This document shows positions 43,581 to 53,001 of a stretch of DNA of 64,000 nucleotides, piece by piece. The notes under the pieces are model-generated. The model was not told where the DNA came from. It ran no database searches and worked only from the letters and a program-made list of their open reading frames with translations. The position numbers were made by a program, and so were the translations under genes. The stretch is from Sphaerospermopsis torques-reginae ITEP-024 (GTDB lineage: Bacteria; Cyanobacteriota; Cyanobacteriia; Cyanobacteriales; Nostocaceae): contig NZ_CP080598.1 in assembly GCF_019598945.1 (NCBI RefSeq), positions 186,001-250,000 on the forward strand, given 5' to 3'. Position 1 is the stretch's first letter. Every line of letters starts with the position of its first letter.

Positions 43581-44576
43581 TTAAATCAAATCCGCCCTTG
43601 GTTTAAAACTTTCAATTTCCCGCAATTTTTCATAAAGTTGTCTTTCTTCATCTGTAATATTTTTCGGTGTGACTATTTGAATTTCTACTAATTGATCACC
43701 CCGTTTACCACCTTCTACGGGATAACCTTTATTAGCTAATCTAAATCTTTGACCGGATCTAACTGCGGGAGGAATTGTCATTTTTACAGGACCATCTAAA
43801 GTGGGTGCTTCCACTTGTCCACCTAAAACGGCTTCACTGGGAGTTACAGGAATTTGACAGAAAATATTAGCACCTTCTAGTTTAAATAACGGATGGGTTT
43901 CAACGGTAATTTTTAAGTATAAATCACCGCCACCTATACCTTGATTGCGTAACCGGATAGTTTGACCTGTTACCATAGCAGGTGGCATAGTTACTTCTAG
44001 CGATCGCCCATCTTCTAAACGTATTCTTTCATTACCACCTTGATAAGCTTTTTCTAGAGGTAAAGTTAACCTCGCTTCGATATCTCTGCGAGTGGTACGG
44101 GGTGGAGTGTTAACTGTATAAGCTACTTTGGTTCTGGGAGTGCGAAAGGGATCGCTAGTGGTTGTACTACCAGTATTAGTTTTAGTTTCTTTGCGACTAC
44201 TAACACCTATGACTTGATTAATAAAACTTTCAAAATCAGGAAAATCGCTGGGATCTACATTTTGACTGCTGCGACTGTTAGCGCGACTATCTCCCCAACC
44301 TTTGGGTTTTGGTGACTGTTTGCTACCAGCAAAGCCCTTTTGTTTCCAATAACGGCTAAACTGATCATATTGCGATCGCCGACTGGGATCGGAAAGAATT
44401 TCATAAGCCTCACCAATAGTCTTAAATTTTTCTTCTGCTTCCTTGTCACCAGGATTGAGATCAGGGTGATATTGCCTTGCTAACCTGCGATAAACCTTTT
44501 TAATTTCTTCGCTAGAGGCATCTTTTGTGACTCCCAAAATCTCGTAATAATCGCGGAAATTTTGCAAGTTTTGCAT
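43581..44576 (-). CDS. dnaJ: DnaJ/CbpA-type co-chaperone
   Basis: 331 residues. J-domain about 8-72 (YYEILGVTKDASSEEIKKVY, HPD in QYHPDLNPGD). It lacks the zinc-finger domain, so it is a class B (CbpA-like) J-protein; a Ser/Thr/Gly-rich linker (about 85-165) leads to two C-terminal beta domains with RLEDGRSLEVTMPPAM and EAVLGGQVEAPTLDGPVKM. It lies 154 bases downstream of dnaK on the same strand and is its probable partner. Confidence 0.93.
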   Translation of the reverse strand: MQNLQNFRDYYEILGVTKDASSEEIKKVYRRLARQYHPDLNPGDKEAEEKFKTIGEAYEILSDPSRRSQYDQFSRYWKQKGFAGSKQSPKPKGWGDSRANSRSSQNVDPSDFPDFESFINQVIGVSSRKETKTNTGSTTTSDPFRTPRTKVAYTVNTPPRTTRRDIEARLTLPLEKAYQGGNERIRLEDGRSLEVTMPPAMVTGQTIRLRNQGIGGGDLYLKITVETHPLFKLEGANIFCQIPVTPSEAVLGGQVEAPTLDGPVKMTIPPAVRSGQRFRLANKGYPVEGGKRGDQLVEIQIVTPKNITDEERQLYEKLREIESFKPRADLI

Positions 44577-44578
44577 AG

Positions 44579-44628
44579 TCAGTTATCAGTTATTAGTTAT
44601 CAGTTATCAGTTATCATTTGTCAGTTAT
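44579..44628. repeat. STRR array (CAGTTAT type)
   Basis: About six copies of the heptamer CAGTTAT with variants lie in the dnaK-dnaJ spacer. Confidence 0.8.
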
Positions 44629-44730
44629 GCTTCTGCTTTTTACTGACCTTGCAAATATTTGAAATTAGATTTTAGATGCAATAAATTTAATCCCCAATCT
44701 AAAATCTAAAATCCAAAATCTAAAATTGCT

Positions 44731-46833
44731 TTACAGCCAATCATCATCATCATCCCAGTTGTCTTGATAGCTGGGACGACTGGGACGGGGGGGAGGACTG
44801 TTATCATAGGAGGAAGAACGATTTTCTCGACTATAGTCTTTACCATAGTCCCTGCCATTGCCTCTACCATAGTCTTTACCATAGTCCCGACCATAGTTTC
44901 TGTTATAAGAATCCCGTTCTCGATAGGTTTCTCTGGGAGAATAATCTCGTTCTCGTTCTTTATCACCTGTGAAGATTTCCCGAATCGCACCAAATAAATC
45001 TTCGTCTTCATCTTCAGCATAATACTCACGGACTTCTCGATTTAGCTCATAGAGAGCATCTTGCAAGTCTGAGTAAGCCTGATCAATACCCCGATCATCA
45101 TCATCTTTTAAACTTTCTCGCAGTTCCCGGCAAATATTGTCAATGCGTTGACGACGGTTGCGGGCAAACTGCATCCCCATTTCTAAGGCTACTTCCCGCA
45201 GTTGTCTTTCTGCTTGTAAAATCAAAGCTTCGGAACGAGTCCGTTTTTCTACTCTTTCTTTGCGTTCCCGGTCAATATCAGCATATTTCTGAGCATCTTG
45301 AATCATTCTATTAATTTCTGATTCACTCAAGGTAGAAGCACCTTGAATAGTAATACTCTGTTCTCGTCCAGTTGTCCGATCTAATGCCGTTACCTGTAAA
45401 ATACCGTTGGCATCTATATCAAAAGCTACTTGAATTTGTGGTATACCTCTAGGTGCTGGAGGAATACCATACAGCTTGAAACGTCCCAAGGATTTGTTAT
45501 CTGCTGCCATTTCCCTTTCCCCTTGGACTACGTGAATTTCTACACTGTTTTGGTTATTTTCCGATGTAGAAAAAATATCAGATCGTCTGACGGGGATGGT
45601 AGTATTGCGGGGAATCAGTTTTTTCATCACCCCACCTATGGTTTCTAAACCCAAGGATAAGGGTGTGACATCTAACAGTAGTACATCCTTGGTTTCTCCT
45701 GCCAGAATACCTGCTTGAATAGCTGCACCTACGGCTACTACTTCATCAGGGTTGACATTTTCGCTGGGTTCAATACCAATTAAATCTTCTACCAGTTGTT
45801 TTACCATTGGCATTCTTGTAGAACCACCTACTAAGACAACTTCTTCAATGTCTACAGGTGATAGTCCGGCATCTTTTAACGCCCGTTTGACTGGGTTACG
45901 AATCCGACTGATTAAGTCAGTACATAAAGCTTCAAACTGGGAACGGGTGAGGCGAGTTTCTAAATGTTTTGGTCCGTCCTCGGTAGCGGTGATAAAGGGT
46001 AAGTTAATATCGGTGACGCTGACGGCAGAAAGTTCAATTTTGGCTTTTTCTGCGGCTTCCATTAACCGTTGCAATGCTTGGCGATCGCGCCTTAAATCTA
46101 CCCCTTCTGTCTCTAAAAATTGATCCGCCAACCAATCAACTATTTTTTTGTCAAAATCATTACCACCTAACTGGGTATCTCCACTAGTAGCTTTAACTTC
46201 AAAAACGCCGTCACCTACTTCTAGAATGGAAACATCAAAAGTACCACCACCCAAGTCAAAAACCAGGATGGTTTCTACATCACCTCTTTCTAATCCGTAG
46301 GCTAGGGAAGCGGCGGTAGGTTCATTAAGAATACGTAGCACTTCTAAACCTGCGATTCTGCCAGCATCGCGGGTAGCTTGACGTTGAGAATCATTAAAAT
46401 AAGCAGGTACGGTAATTACAGCCCCCGTCACAGGTTCACCCAGATAACGACTCGCATCAGCCGCTAATTTCTTCAGCACCATTGCTGAAATTTCTTCCGG
46501 GGCAAATTCTTTATTTAATCGCGGACAGGCAACTTTAATATTGCCCATTTCATCCTTACGAATAGTGTAGGGTACACGCTTAGAATCGGGGTTAAGTTCC
46601 GCGTACCTGCGCCCAATAAAGCGTTTAACTGCAAAAAAGGTATTTTGGGGATTCAGCACAGTTTGCCGTCTGGCCATTTGCCCCACCACCCTTTCGCCTT
46701 CTTTACTGAAACCAACAACAGAGGGGGTGGTTCGCATACCTTCAGCATTGGCAATCACCACCGGCTTGCCACCCTCCATCACGGCGACTACTGAGTTGGT
46801 TGTACCCAAGTCGATGCCGACTACCTTGCCCAT
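44731..46833 (-). CDS. dnaK: Chaperone protein DnaK (Hsp70) with RDYGKDY-repeat tail
   Basis: 700 residues. ATPase domain about 1-380 ([65 protein letters not shown]), then the substrate-binding domain ([18 protein letters not shown]) and a helical lid. The C-terminus is unusual: instead of the common EDDVIDAEF-like end it has tyrosine/arginine-rich repeats ([20 protein letters not shown]), a proline segment and an acidic end [10 protein letters not shown]. Cyanobacteria carry several DnaK types; this is not the canonical DnaK2 judging by its tail. dnaJ follows. Confidence 0.95.
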   Translation of the reverse strand: MGKVVGIDLGTTNSVVAVMEGGKPVVIANAEGMRTTPSVVGFSKEGERVVGQMARRQTVLNPQNTFFAVKRFIGRRYAELNPDSKRVPYTIRKDEMGNIKVACPRLNKEFAPEEISAMVLKKLAADASRYLGEPVTGAVITVPAYFNDSQRQATRDAGRIAGLEVLRILNEPTAASLAYGLERGDVETILVFDLGGGTFDVSILEVGDGVFEVKATSGDTQLGGNDFDKKIVDWLADQFLETEGVDLRRDRQALQRLMEAAEKAKIELSAVSVTDINLPFITATEDGPKHLETRLTRSQFEALCTDLISRIRNPVKRALKDAGLSPVDIEEVVLVGGSTRMPMVKQLVEDLIGIEPSENVNPDEVVAVGAAIQAGILAGETKDVLLLDVTPLSLGLETIGGVMKKLIPRNTTIPVRRSDIFSTSENNQNSVEIHVVQGEREMAADNKSLGRFKLYGIPPAPRGIPQIQVAFDIDANGILQVTALDRTTGREQSITIQGASTLSESEINRMIQDAQKYADIDRERKERVEKRTRSEALILQAERQLREVALEMGMQFARNRRQRIDNICRELRESLKDDDDRGIDQAYSDLQDALYELNREVREYYAEDEDEDLFGAIREIFTGDKERERDYSPRETYRERDSYNRNYGRDYGKDYGRGNGRDYGKDYSRENRSSSYDNSPPPRPSRPSYQDNWDDDDDWL

Positions 46834-47140
46834 GCGTTACTCTTCTCCTGCTGCGTGTTTGACTACATCTATATATTATGATTGGGAGGCATATTTTCCG
46901 CTGGCAGCCAGATGTTAAAAACCGCCCAATGGTATAATTATCATTAATTCCATAAATTCAATAATTTAGATATTTAGAGAAATTGTAGCTTAACCTGTCA
47001 CTTGCCAAACTAGGATAGCATTTGCACAGGGAGAACAGGTAGATAGGCAGGGGAGCAGGGGAGCAGGGAGCAGGGAGCAGGGGGAAATTATTTGATTTTC
47101 CCATTCACCAGTCACCAATCACCAATCACCAATCACCATC
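46834..47140. repeat. Spacer with two STRR arrays
   Basis: GGAGCAGG-type repeats at 47047-47083 and five TCACCA(A/G/T) heptamers at 47105-47139, the latter abutting the TTG start of the peptidase pseudogene. The dnaK promoter should lie near 46860-46990, but no clear -35/-10 pair stands out. Confidence 0.65.
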
Positions 47141-47353
47141 TTGACTTTAAAACAACGATTACTCAATCATCTGCAAGAAATAGCACGGGAACGCGATCCT
47201 TATATGGCCAGTGCGGGACATTTCTTTGTTCAAGAATACATCCGCCAGCAATTAGGACAATGGGGAAGTGTGGAAATCCACACCTTTAAAGTGGGGAGTA
47301 AAAGTTGTAATAACCTGATTTTAAATTTACCTGCTCAAGAGAAAAGACAAAAG
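47141..47353 (+). pseudogene. M28-type peptidase gene, 5' portion
   Basis: 71 codons from a TTG start: TLKQRLLNHLQEIARERDPY, then HFFVQEYIRQQLGQWGSVE and LPAQEKRQK, the N-terminal part of a cyanobacterial M28-family aminopeptidase. The frame is cut at the tnpB element; the next gene codons (GCT GAT TTA CCT) resume at 48651 in the same frame. Confidence 0.8.
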
Positions 47354-48650
47354 GTTAGTAGCTAGTTACTGTTTTATTAACTAATAATAACAAATACTAA
47401 CATTTGCTCAAAATTTCGACTCATCTGCTCTTGATGACAGAATTACAGTAAAATACTTGTATGTTACTAGGATTCAAGACCCAACTCAAGGTTAACAAGC
47501 AACAACAACTACTACTAGCACAACACGCAGGAGTAGCTAGACACGCTTGGAATCAAGGTTTAGCACTTTGTCAACAGGTATTATTACATAACAAACTTAA
47601 TTCTCAAGACAAAATCAAATTTCCTACAGCCATAGATTTACATAAATGGTTAGTAGCAGCCATTAAATCTACCCATCCTTGGTATTATGACGTATCCAAA
47701 TGCGCCCCTCAATACGCATTAAGATATCTCTCAGATGCCTTTAAAGCTTTCTTTAAAAAAAGTAAAGGATTTCCTAAGTTTAAGAAAAAAGGGAGACATG
47801 ATTCTTTTACCTTAGATGGGTCAATAAAAATTGACTACAGAAAGGTAAAAGTTCCTGTCATTGGTTGGCTGAAAACTTATGAAATTCTCCCGACAGGATA
47901 TAAACCTAAATCTGTCACCATAAGTAAACAGGCTGATAAATGGTTTATCTCTTGGAAACTGGAGGTGAGAACGACTCAAACCGAGAAAAATCAAGAGTTT
48001 GTAGGAGTAGATTTAGGCATAAATCATCTAGCAATATTATCAACAGGAGAAATATTCAATGGTGTAAAAAGCTATAAAAAGTATGAAGATAAACTAGCAA
48101 GAATGCAATATTTGAACCGCCATAAAAAAGTAGGTTCAAATAATTATAGAAAAGCACAAATCAAAATAGCGAGATTACACCAAAAAATAGCCAACATCAG
48201 AAAAGATACATTACATAAAATCACCACCTATATCAGCAAAAACCACGCGGTTATAGGGATAGAAGATTTGAATGTATCTGGGATGTTAGCGAATGGGAAA
48301 TTATCAAAAGCTATTGCGAATATGGGCTTTTATGAATTTAGAAGGCAGCTAGAATACAAAACACAACTGTATGGCAGTAAGTTAGTAATTGTGGATAGAT
48401 TTTATCCCAGTAGTAAGACTTGCTCAAATTGTGGAGAGAAAAAATCATCACTGTCATTATCTCAAAGAGTGTTTAAATGTGATAGTTGTGGCTTTGAGAT
48501 TGACAGAGATTTAAACGCTGCGATTAACTTAAAACAAGAAGCGGTCAGATTGAGCGTGTTAGCCTGTGGACTAGATAGTGCCGACACTTCTAGGGTGAAG
48601 CAGGAAGAAAAAGCTGGCTGTTGTTAGCATTAGTTAGCTTTTTTGTATCG
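47354..48650 (+). mobile_element. tnpB-only transposon (IS200/IS605-like, IS1341 type)
   Basis: About 1.3 kb. The ends follow from the interrupted peptidase frame, with one shared G at the joint. It carries only tnpB, without a TnpA transposase, so it must be moved in trans if at all. The right end (about 48611-48647) can fold into a stem (AAAGCTGGCT with AGTTAGCTTT, imperfect), as expected at the end of an IS605-like element or its guide RNA. Confidence 0.75.
47461..48627 (+). CDS. tnpB: TnpB RNA-guided nuclease
   Basis: 388 residues. RuvC triad complete: Asp in VGVDLGINHLAILS, Glu in GIEDLNVSGMLANGK and Asp in DRDLNAAINLKQE, with zinc-ribbon cysteines in KTCSNCGEKK and FKCDSCGFEI. The reading frame is open and the protein looks functional. 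The C-terminal tail (CGLDSADTSRVKQEEKAGCC) extends into the right end of the element, where the guide RNA scaffold is expected. Confidence 0.92.
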   Translation: MLLGFKTQLKVNKQQQLLLAQHAGVARHAWNQGLALCQQVLLHNKLNSQDKIKFPTAIDLHKWLVAAIKSTHPWYYDVSKCAPQYALRYLSDAFKAFFKKSKGFPKFKKKGRHDSFTLDGSIKIDYRKVKVPVIGWLKTYEILPTGYKPKSVTISKQADKWFISWKLEVRTTQTEKNQEFVGVDLGINHLAILSTGEIFNGVKSYKKYEDKLARMQYLNRHKKVGSNNYRKAQIKIARLHQKIANIRKDTLHKITTYISKNHAVIGIEDLNVSGMLANGKLSKAIANMGFYEFRRQLEYKTQLYGSKLVIVDRFYPSSKTCSNCGEKKSSLSLSQRVFKCDSCGFEIDRDLNAAINLKQEAVRLSVLACGLDSADTSRVKQEEKAGCC

Positions 48651-48833
48651 GCTGATTTACCTCCTATTTTAATCGGCGCTCACTATGATGGTGTACCTGG
48701 TACTGTAGCTGCTGATGATAATGCTACTGGAGTAGCAGTTTTGTTAGAATTTGCCCGCATTTTTGCCCAAGCACCTGCTAGATATCCTTTGCGCTTGGTT
48801 GCTTTTGATATGGAAGGTATTAAGTGTTTGTAA
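48651..48833 (+). pseudogene. M28-type peptidase gene, middle portion, 3' end missing
   Basis: The frame continues ADLPPILIGAHYDGVPG (metal ligands His and Asp) and VAADDNATGVAVLLEF (second metal site), then LRLVAFDMEG, after which normal M28 proteins continue for about 120 residues with the catalytic Glu pair. Here it turns into IKCL and stops. So the gene was both interrupted by the tnpB element and truncated at its 3' end. Confidence 0.8.
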
Positions 48834-49242
48834 ATTTGAATAAATTTTTAACCAGAAAATAGCATATTTCTTAGAGAAGTCGGTAATCTGAGCATTGAAA
48901 GTTGCCAAAGTATTATTATTTAAAGTGAAGTAATTTTCATGTAAAATTAATAATTATTAATTTGGTATACGTCTCTGCAAAAACATCAAGGGGGAAGATA
49001 TCGCCAGGAGCATCCCAATTTTGAAAAAAATAAACACAGCCACACCAAAAACTCTCTGAAACTCTCTTACCTTTGTGTCCTTTGCGCCCTTTGCGGTTCA
49101 ATCATATCAGAACCTTTGTACATATTATTTCCATAGATAAAAATAAATTTACACATTTGAGATGTTCCTATATTGCCAAAATGAAACAAGGAAGAAATCG
49201 AGCGATCGCTTAAAAATAACTGCCAACAATATAATGTTACCC
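48834..49242. other. Spacer without a supported gene
   Basis: About 400 bases. A repeat with CTTTGTGTCCTTTGCGCCCT lies at about 49071-49090. A short minus-strand stretch (about 48955-49020) reads NWDAPGDIFPLDVFAETY and stops, possibly a gene tail. Nothing else stands out. Confidence 0.4.
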
Positions 49243-50148
49243 TCATACATCTTCTTTCCTTGAATGTATACTAGGAGTCAAACTGATTAAATCATCAAGA
49301 TTCCGTTTCATGGTGTCACAAATTTTATCTAATGGTAAATCGTTAGCATCATAACCAAAGGGATTTTCAATTTCTAACCCAATAGCTTCAATACCCAATA
49401 AAGTAAAGCTAACTAAAGCAGAAATAAACCCTGTCCACCAACCAAGACTCTCAACAATTTGAAATGGTAATAATAAACAATACAGTAATAATAATTGTTT
49501 GAGATGAATAGCATAAGCGAGAGGGATGGGTGTTTTTAAAATGCGTTCACAAGCCCCTAAATTATCGACTAAAATATTGACTAATTGCTGCATTGCTGCT
49601 AACTGATAACTATTTAAGCAATTGCGGTTATATTGTTTTTGTAGGTAATCACTAATCCAAAAAGCTACCTCAAGGGGCGGATTATTCATTGTTTTGAGGT
49701 TAATATAATAAGATGCTGGCATTAATTCTTCTAATTCGCTATTTATAGGTTCGTTTCTTAAATGCAGTTTAGTCGCTACAGCAAAAGCTATTAATAATTT
49801 CAAAGTTTCAATCTTCTTCTTTTCATCTTCAATAGCAATTTCATCCACAGATACCCAAATTTGTCGGGCGAGATTGCGGACTGTATTTACTGTTGAACCC
49901 CAAATTTTTCTTCCTTCCCAAAATCTTTCATAAGCTGTATTGGTTCTAAAGACTAATAATAAACCTAAAACAATGCTGGGAATCACACTTCCTAAAATCG
50001 GTTGAGAAACTGGTACTTGAAAATAGTACAGAACGGAAATTAATATTCCAAATATTCCACACCCGATAACTCTTTTATAAATTGAGGTAATTACAGATCC
50101 TTTAATCTGGAGCGCAAGTTGAAACCATTGCTGCTTTTCGTTTTCCAT
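49243..50148 (-). CDS. Bestrophin-like (UPF0187) anion channel protein
   Basis: 301 residues with hydrophobic segments near 22-45 (GCGIFGILISVLYYF), 50-68, 208-230 and 233-255. The family motif FRTNTAYERFWEGRKIWG (about 68-85) with TVRNLARQ is clear. Bacterial and thylakoid members form pentameric anion channels; in cyanobacteria a role in bicarbonate or chloride transport across membranes has been suggested for such proteins. The ion here is not known. Confidence 0.88.
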   Translation of the reverse strand: MENEKQQWFQLALQIKGSVITSIYKRVIGCGIFGILISVLYYFQVPVSQPILGSVIPSIVLGLLLVFRTNTAYERFWEGRKIWGSTVNTVRNLARQIWVSVDEIAIEDEKKKIETLKLLIAFAVATKLHLRNEPINSELEELMPASYYINLKTMNNPPLEVAFWISDYLQKQYNRNCLNSYQLAAMQQLVNILVDNLGACERILKTPIPLAYAIHLKQLLLLYCLLLPFQIVESLGWWTGFISALVSFTLLGIEAIGLEIENPFGYDANDLPLDKICDTMKRNLDDLISLTPSIHSRKEDV

Positions 50149-50298
50149 ACTGTTTTCCTAAATGTATTTTTTTGGTGAATATACATTCACTCTTGATAAT
50201 GACAATCTTAATTATACCATGTCTGATTAAATACTAACAACAAAATTTAGGAATCCGCAGTCAGTAGGGGTTGAGCAATGATAAACCCCCAAGATATA

Positions 50299-50336
50299 GA
50301 TCCCCGACTTCTCAAAGATCAAAGAGATCGGGGATC
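50299..50336. terminator. Hairpin between the bestrophin-like gene and crtO
   Basis: GATCCCCGA (50299-50307) and TCGGGGATC (50328-50336) form a perfect 9-bp stem, just past the end of crtO on its strand. It shares CCCCGACTTCT with the repeats near 13555 and 42604, so it is a dispersed repeat probably acting as terminator. Confidence 0.55.
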
Positions 50337-50376
50337 AGGTTATTATTTAGTTAGTGTATTCTTTCATCTCATCTAC

Positions 50377-52071
50377 TTAACTAATGCCAAATACAGAACC
50401 CACAGTAGATTTAATGGAATTTCCAGCATCTTTTAATGTCTGAGTAATAGGGTGTTTGGACTGCAAAAATACTCTTGCACAATTACGTCCTGGCATTCCT
50501 GAAATTGAACCACCGGGATGAGTTCCAGCACCTGTTAAAAACAGGTTATCAATGGGGGTTTTATAATTTGCTAATTCTGGTAAAGGTCTAAAAAATACCA
50601 TTTGATCTAATGTCATATCAATATGGTAATAATTGCCTTTATAAGCCCCTAATCTTTCTCCTAATTCTGCTGGACTTTCTACTCTTCTAGCGATGGTTGC
50701 AGTTTTCACGTTGGGGGCGTAAGTTGCTAATTTATCAACTACTTTATCTGCAACTTGATTTTTCAATTCATCGGTCCAACCTGTACCTTTTAAACCTGTA
50801 CCTTCTGCTCCAGCTATTTGATAAGGGGCAAAAAATTCAATCCAAACTGTATGTTTTCCTGGTGGTGCTAAACTCGGATCAAGAAAGCTAGGAACTACTA
50901 CATACATTGAGGGATCACTATCAGGTATTTCTCCTAATGTACATTTACTATGCGCCTGTTCTACATGATTCATGGAATCTGCAATTAAAATTGAACCAAT
51001 GAGATATTCGTCTTTATGTTCATGGTAGGGAAAACGCAAGGGTTCATCTAATGCTAAATCTATCTTTAAGATAGTTTCATTATTATTAACTATGCGCCGT
51101 TCTAATCTTTCTCGTAATTCAGGATCTGCATCATCTACTTCTTGAGCATCTATCAATTGTAAAAATAATCTTTTGGCATCAATATTAGAAATTACTCCAT
51201 ATTTTGCCCGATATTCTTCACCATTAGCAACCCGCACACCTACGGCTTTACCATCATCAATTAAGACTTTTTCTACTTGCTGATCTGTGAGAATTTCGCC
51301 ACCTTTTGCTGTGACTAAATTCACTAATGCTTTGACTAATGCACCTGTTCCTCCACGGGGTCTAGTCATTCCCGGATGATGACGCATGGACATCATCATT
51401 ACACCAATGGCCAGGTTTTTTTGTGATGGTGGCGCTCCTAATTCTGATGCTAATCGAGAAAGAGGTGCTTTGAGAAATTCTTCATCAAACCATTCATTTA
51501 AAATATCTTCGGCACTGGTGAGCATTGTTCGCACAAAATCTAAACTTTTTTGGGTAGAACCAATGACAGAAAATAAATCTTTGAATTTTTGCAGGTTGTA
51601 GTTACCAAAAATATCTATAATTGATTTGGGTGGAGCGTTGAACATGGGCATCATGGCGTTAATTGCCCGTTGCCAATAATGGGTAAACTCGGCATATTTT
51701 TTAGCGTCTCTTTCATTATACCTGGCTATTTCTGCACAGGTTTTTTCTAATGATTTATGGGCTAAAAAATATTTACCATCAGGATGGGGACAAAAAACAA
51801 CTGGGTCACATTCTAGATATTCTAAACCGTATTTTTCCAGTTCTAATTCCTGAACAACTGGACCGAGATGAATAAATTCATGGTCAATAGCACAGAGGTT
51901 AAATTTAAACCCTGGTGCGTTGTCTGGTATACATTCTTCTGTTGTGGCCGCACCACCGGGAACAGAACGCTTTTCTAGTAGCAGGACGCTATAACCTGCT
52001 TTGAGTAAATAAGCAGCACACACTAAACCATTGTGTCCTGCGCCAATAATTAAAACATCATATTCTTTCAT
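50377..52071 (-). CDS. crtO: CrtO-type beta-carotene ketolase
   Basis: 564 residues, a flavoprotein of the phytoene-desaturase superfamily. FAD-binding LIIGAGHNGLVCAAYLL (from residue 7) with LLEKRSVPGGAATTEE, and the C-terminal FLTGAGTHPGGSISGMPGRN characteristic of the CrtO subgroup. CrtO adds a keto group to beta-carotene to give echinenone. The closest alternatives are other members of the CrtI/CrtO/CRTISO superfamily; the GTHPGGSISG end favours CrtO. It has no operon partner. Confidence 0.85.
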   Translation of the reverse strand: MKEYDVLIIGAGHNGLVCAAYLLKAGYSVLLLEKRSVPGGAATTEECIPDNAPGFKFNLCAIDHEFIHLGPVVQELELEKYGLEYLECDPVVFCPHPDGKYFLAHKSLEKTCAEIARYNERDAKKYAEFTHYWQRAINAMMPMFNAPPKSIIDIFGNYNLQKFKDLFSVIGSTQKSLDFVRTMLTSAEDILNEWFDEEFLKAPLSRLASELGAPPSQKNLAIGVMMMSMRHHPGMTRPRGGTGALVKALVNLVTAKGGEILTDQQVEKVLIDDGKAVGVRVANGEEYRAKYGVISNIDAKRLFLQLIDAQEVDDADPELRERLERRIVNNNETILKIDLALDEPLRFPYHEHKDEYLIGSILIADSMNHVEQAHSKCTLGEIPDSDPSMYVVVPSFLDPSLAPPGKHTVWIEFFAPYQIAGAEGTGLKGTGWTDELKNQVADKVVDKLATYAPNVKTATIARRVESPAELGERLGAYKGNYYHIDMTLDQMVFFRPLPELANYKTPIDNLFLTGAGTHPGGSISGMPGRNCARVFLQSKHPITQTLKDAGNSIKSTVGSVFGIS

Positions 52072-52117
52072 GTTTTTTATTTTATCATCAAATTCTATAA
52101 GGAGTCAGGAGTCGTAG

Positions 52118-52182
52118 GGGCGAAGCATTCGGAAAATAGCCTTAAACAAAAATTGATAATTTATCACCCGAATGCTTCGCCC
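52118..52182. repeat. Inverted repeat with GGGCGAAGCATTCGG arms
   Basis: Perfect 15-bp arms at 52118-52132 and 52168-52182 with a 35-base spacer, flanked by direct GGAGTCAGGAGT copies. It has the form of a small dispersed palindromic element. Confidence 0.75.
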
Positions 52183-52395
52183 GTACAGGAGTCAGGAGTT
52201 AGGATAATAACCCACATTCCTCACTTCGCTTTGTAATACATTAAGATTACGAAAATTGGGGTTAATGGTGGTTGAATAGCGATCGCCGAAGGGCTATAAT
52301 TCATACGTTTAAATACTGAATAATGTCAACATTTTTTGTAAAATTTATCGAAGTATTAACGTAGTACATTTTGAAGTGCGGAAAGTCGGATACTA

Positions 52396-52449
52396 CTCTC
52401 TCGGTCCTGTTTATTATCTATTCACAGCTTATACTGAGAGAGCTTTTTT
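52396..52449 (+). terminator. Terminator-like nested hairpin
   Basis: CTCTCTCGGT (52396-52405) pairs with ACTGAGAGAG (52433-52442, one G-U) and is followed by CTTTTTT. Outer arms AAAGTCGGA (52382-52390) and TCCGACTTT (52458-52466) could pair instead or in addition. No gene precedes it on the plus strand. Confidence 0.55.
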
Positions 52450-52748
52450 ACATCCTTTCCGACTTTTCAAACATCCTCTGAAATGTTGTCAAATGACGTA
52501 AATATGTTAATGTTAAAATTATTTGCGACTCTGGGGTTAATTTTTGCTTACGTCCACCTTCTCCCAGAATCAGCCTGACTTTTTTAGATTCTGCCAATTC
52601 TTTTTTATTATTATGTAGCTCTATAGCTTTCTCTATCAGTTGCTTTAGCTGTTCATAATGCAGTCCTAATAACCGTTGTGATTCTTCAGGATTGTTATCA
52701 ATATACTCAACTATGTTGCTTATAATCTCAGAGGATGTTTTAAAAGTT
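52448..52748 (-). mobile_element. IS5-like transposase remnant between inverted repeats (MITE-like)
   Basis: Imperfect 21-bp inverted repeats (19 of 21 match) at 52461-52481 and 52728-52748. Between them, about 85 codons on the minus strand read EYIDNNPEESQRLLGLHYEQ, then GRKQKLTPESQIILTLTYLR and HLTTFQ, the N-terminal helix-turn-helix region of IS5-type transposases in cyanobacteria. It lacks a start codon and all of the catalytic domain; coding ends at the inverted repeat. A third, direct copy of the repeat lies at 52876-52896. Confidence 0.7.
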
Positions 52749-52751
52749 TAT

Positions 52752-52868
52752 GGCGAATATAATTCGCTACTACACAAGCAAAGTCCACCTGCGTGGACTA
52801 ACGAAAAATTAAGGATTTGAAACCTGCGTAGGCAGGTTTTGTATGTGTAGATGTGATTTCTAATCGCC
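52752..52868. repeat. Triple-hairpin dispersed repeat
   Basis: About 117 bp with ends GGCGA/TCGCC and three internal hairpins: GCGAAT/ATTCGC, AGTCCAC/GTGGACT and AACCTGC/GCAGGTT. I recognise this as a common intergenic repeat of filamentous cyanobacteria. It sits between two copies of the inverted repeat described for the IS5-like remnant. Confidence 0.75.
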
Positions 52869-53001
52869 CAAGTTAGACTTTTCAAACATCCTGTGACTCC
52901 TGACTCCTGAATTCTGACATAATTCAGATTATTGGTATGGGTTCGGACAGAACCAAAATTACTAATAATTATACCTTGAGAGTCACAATCATCAAAATAC
53001 T

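Noticed and set aside
44706-45029. 107-codon ORF on the minus strand (repetitive Met/Thr/Val)
   Set aside because: It is an out-of-frame reading of the repeat-rich 3' end of dnaK.
48955-49020. Short conserved-looking peptide NWDAPGDIFPLDVF on the minus strand
   Set aside because: Too short, without a start codon or an identifiable family. It may be a gene tail but cannot be supported.
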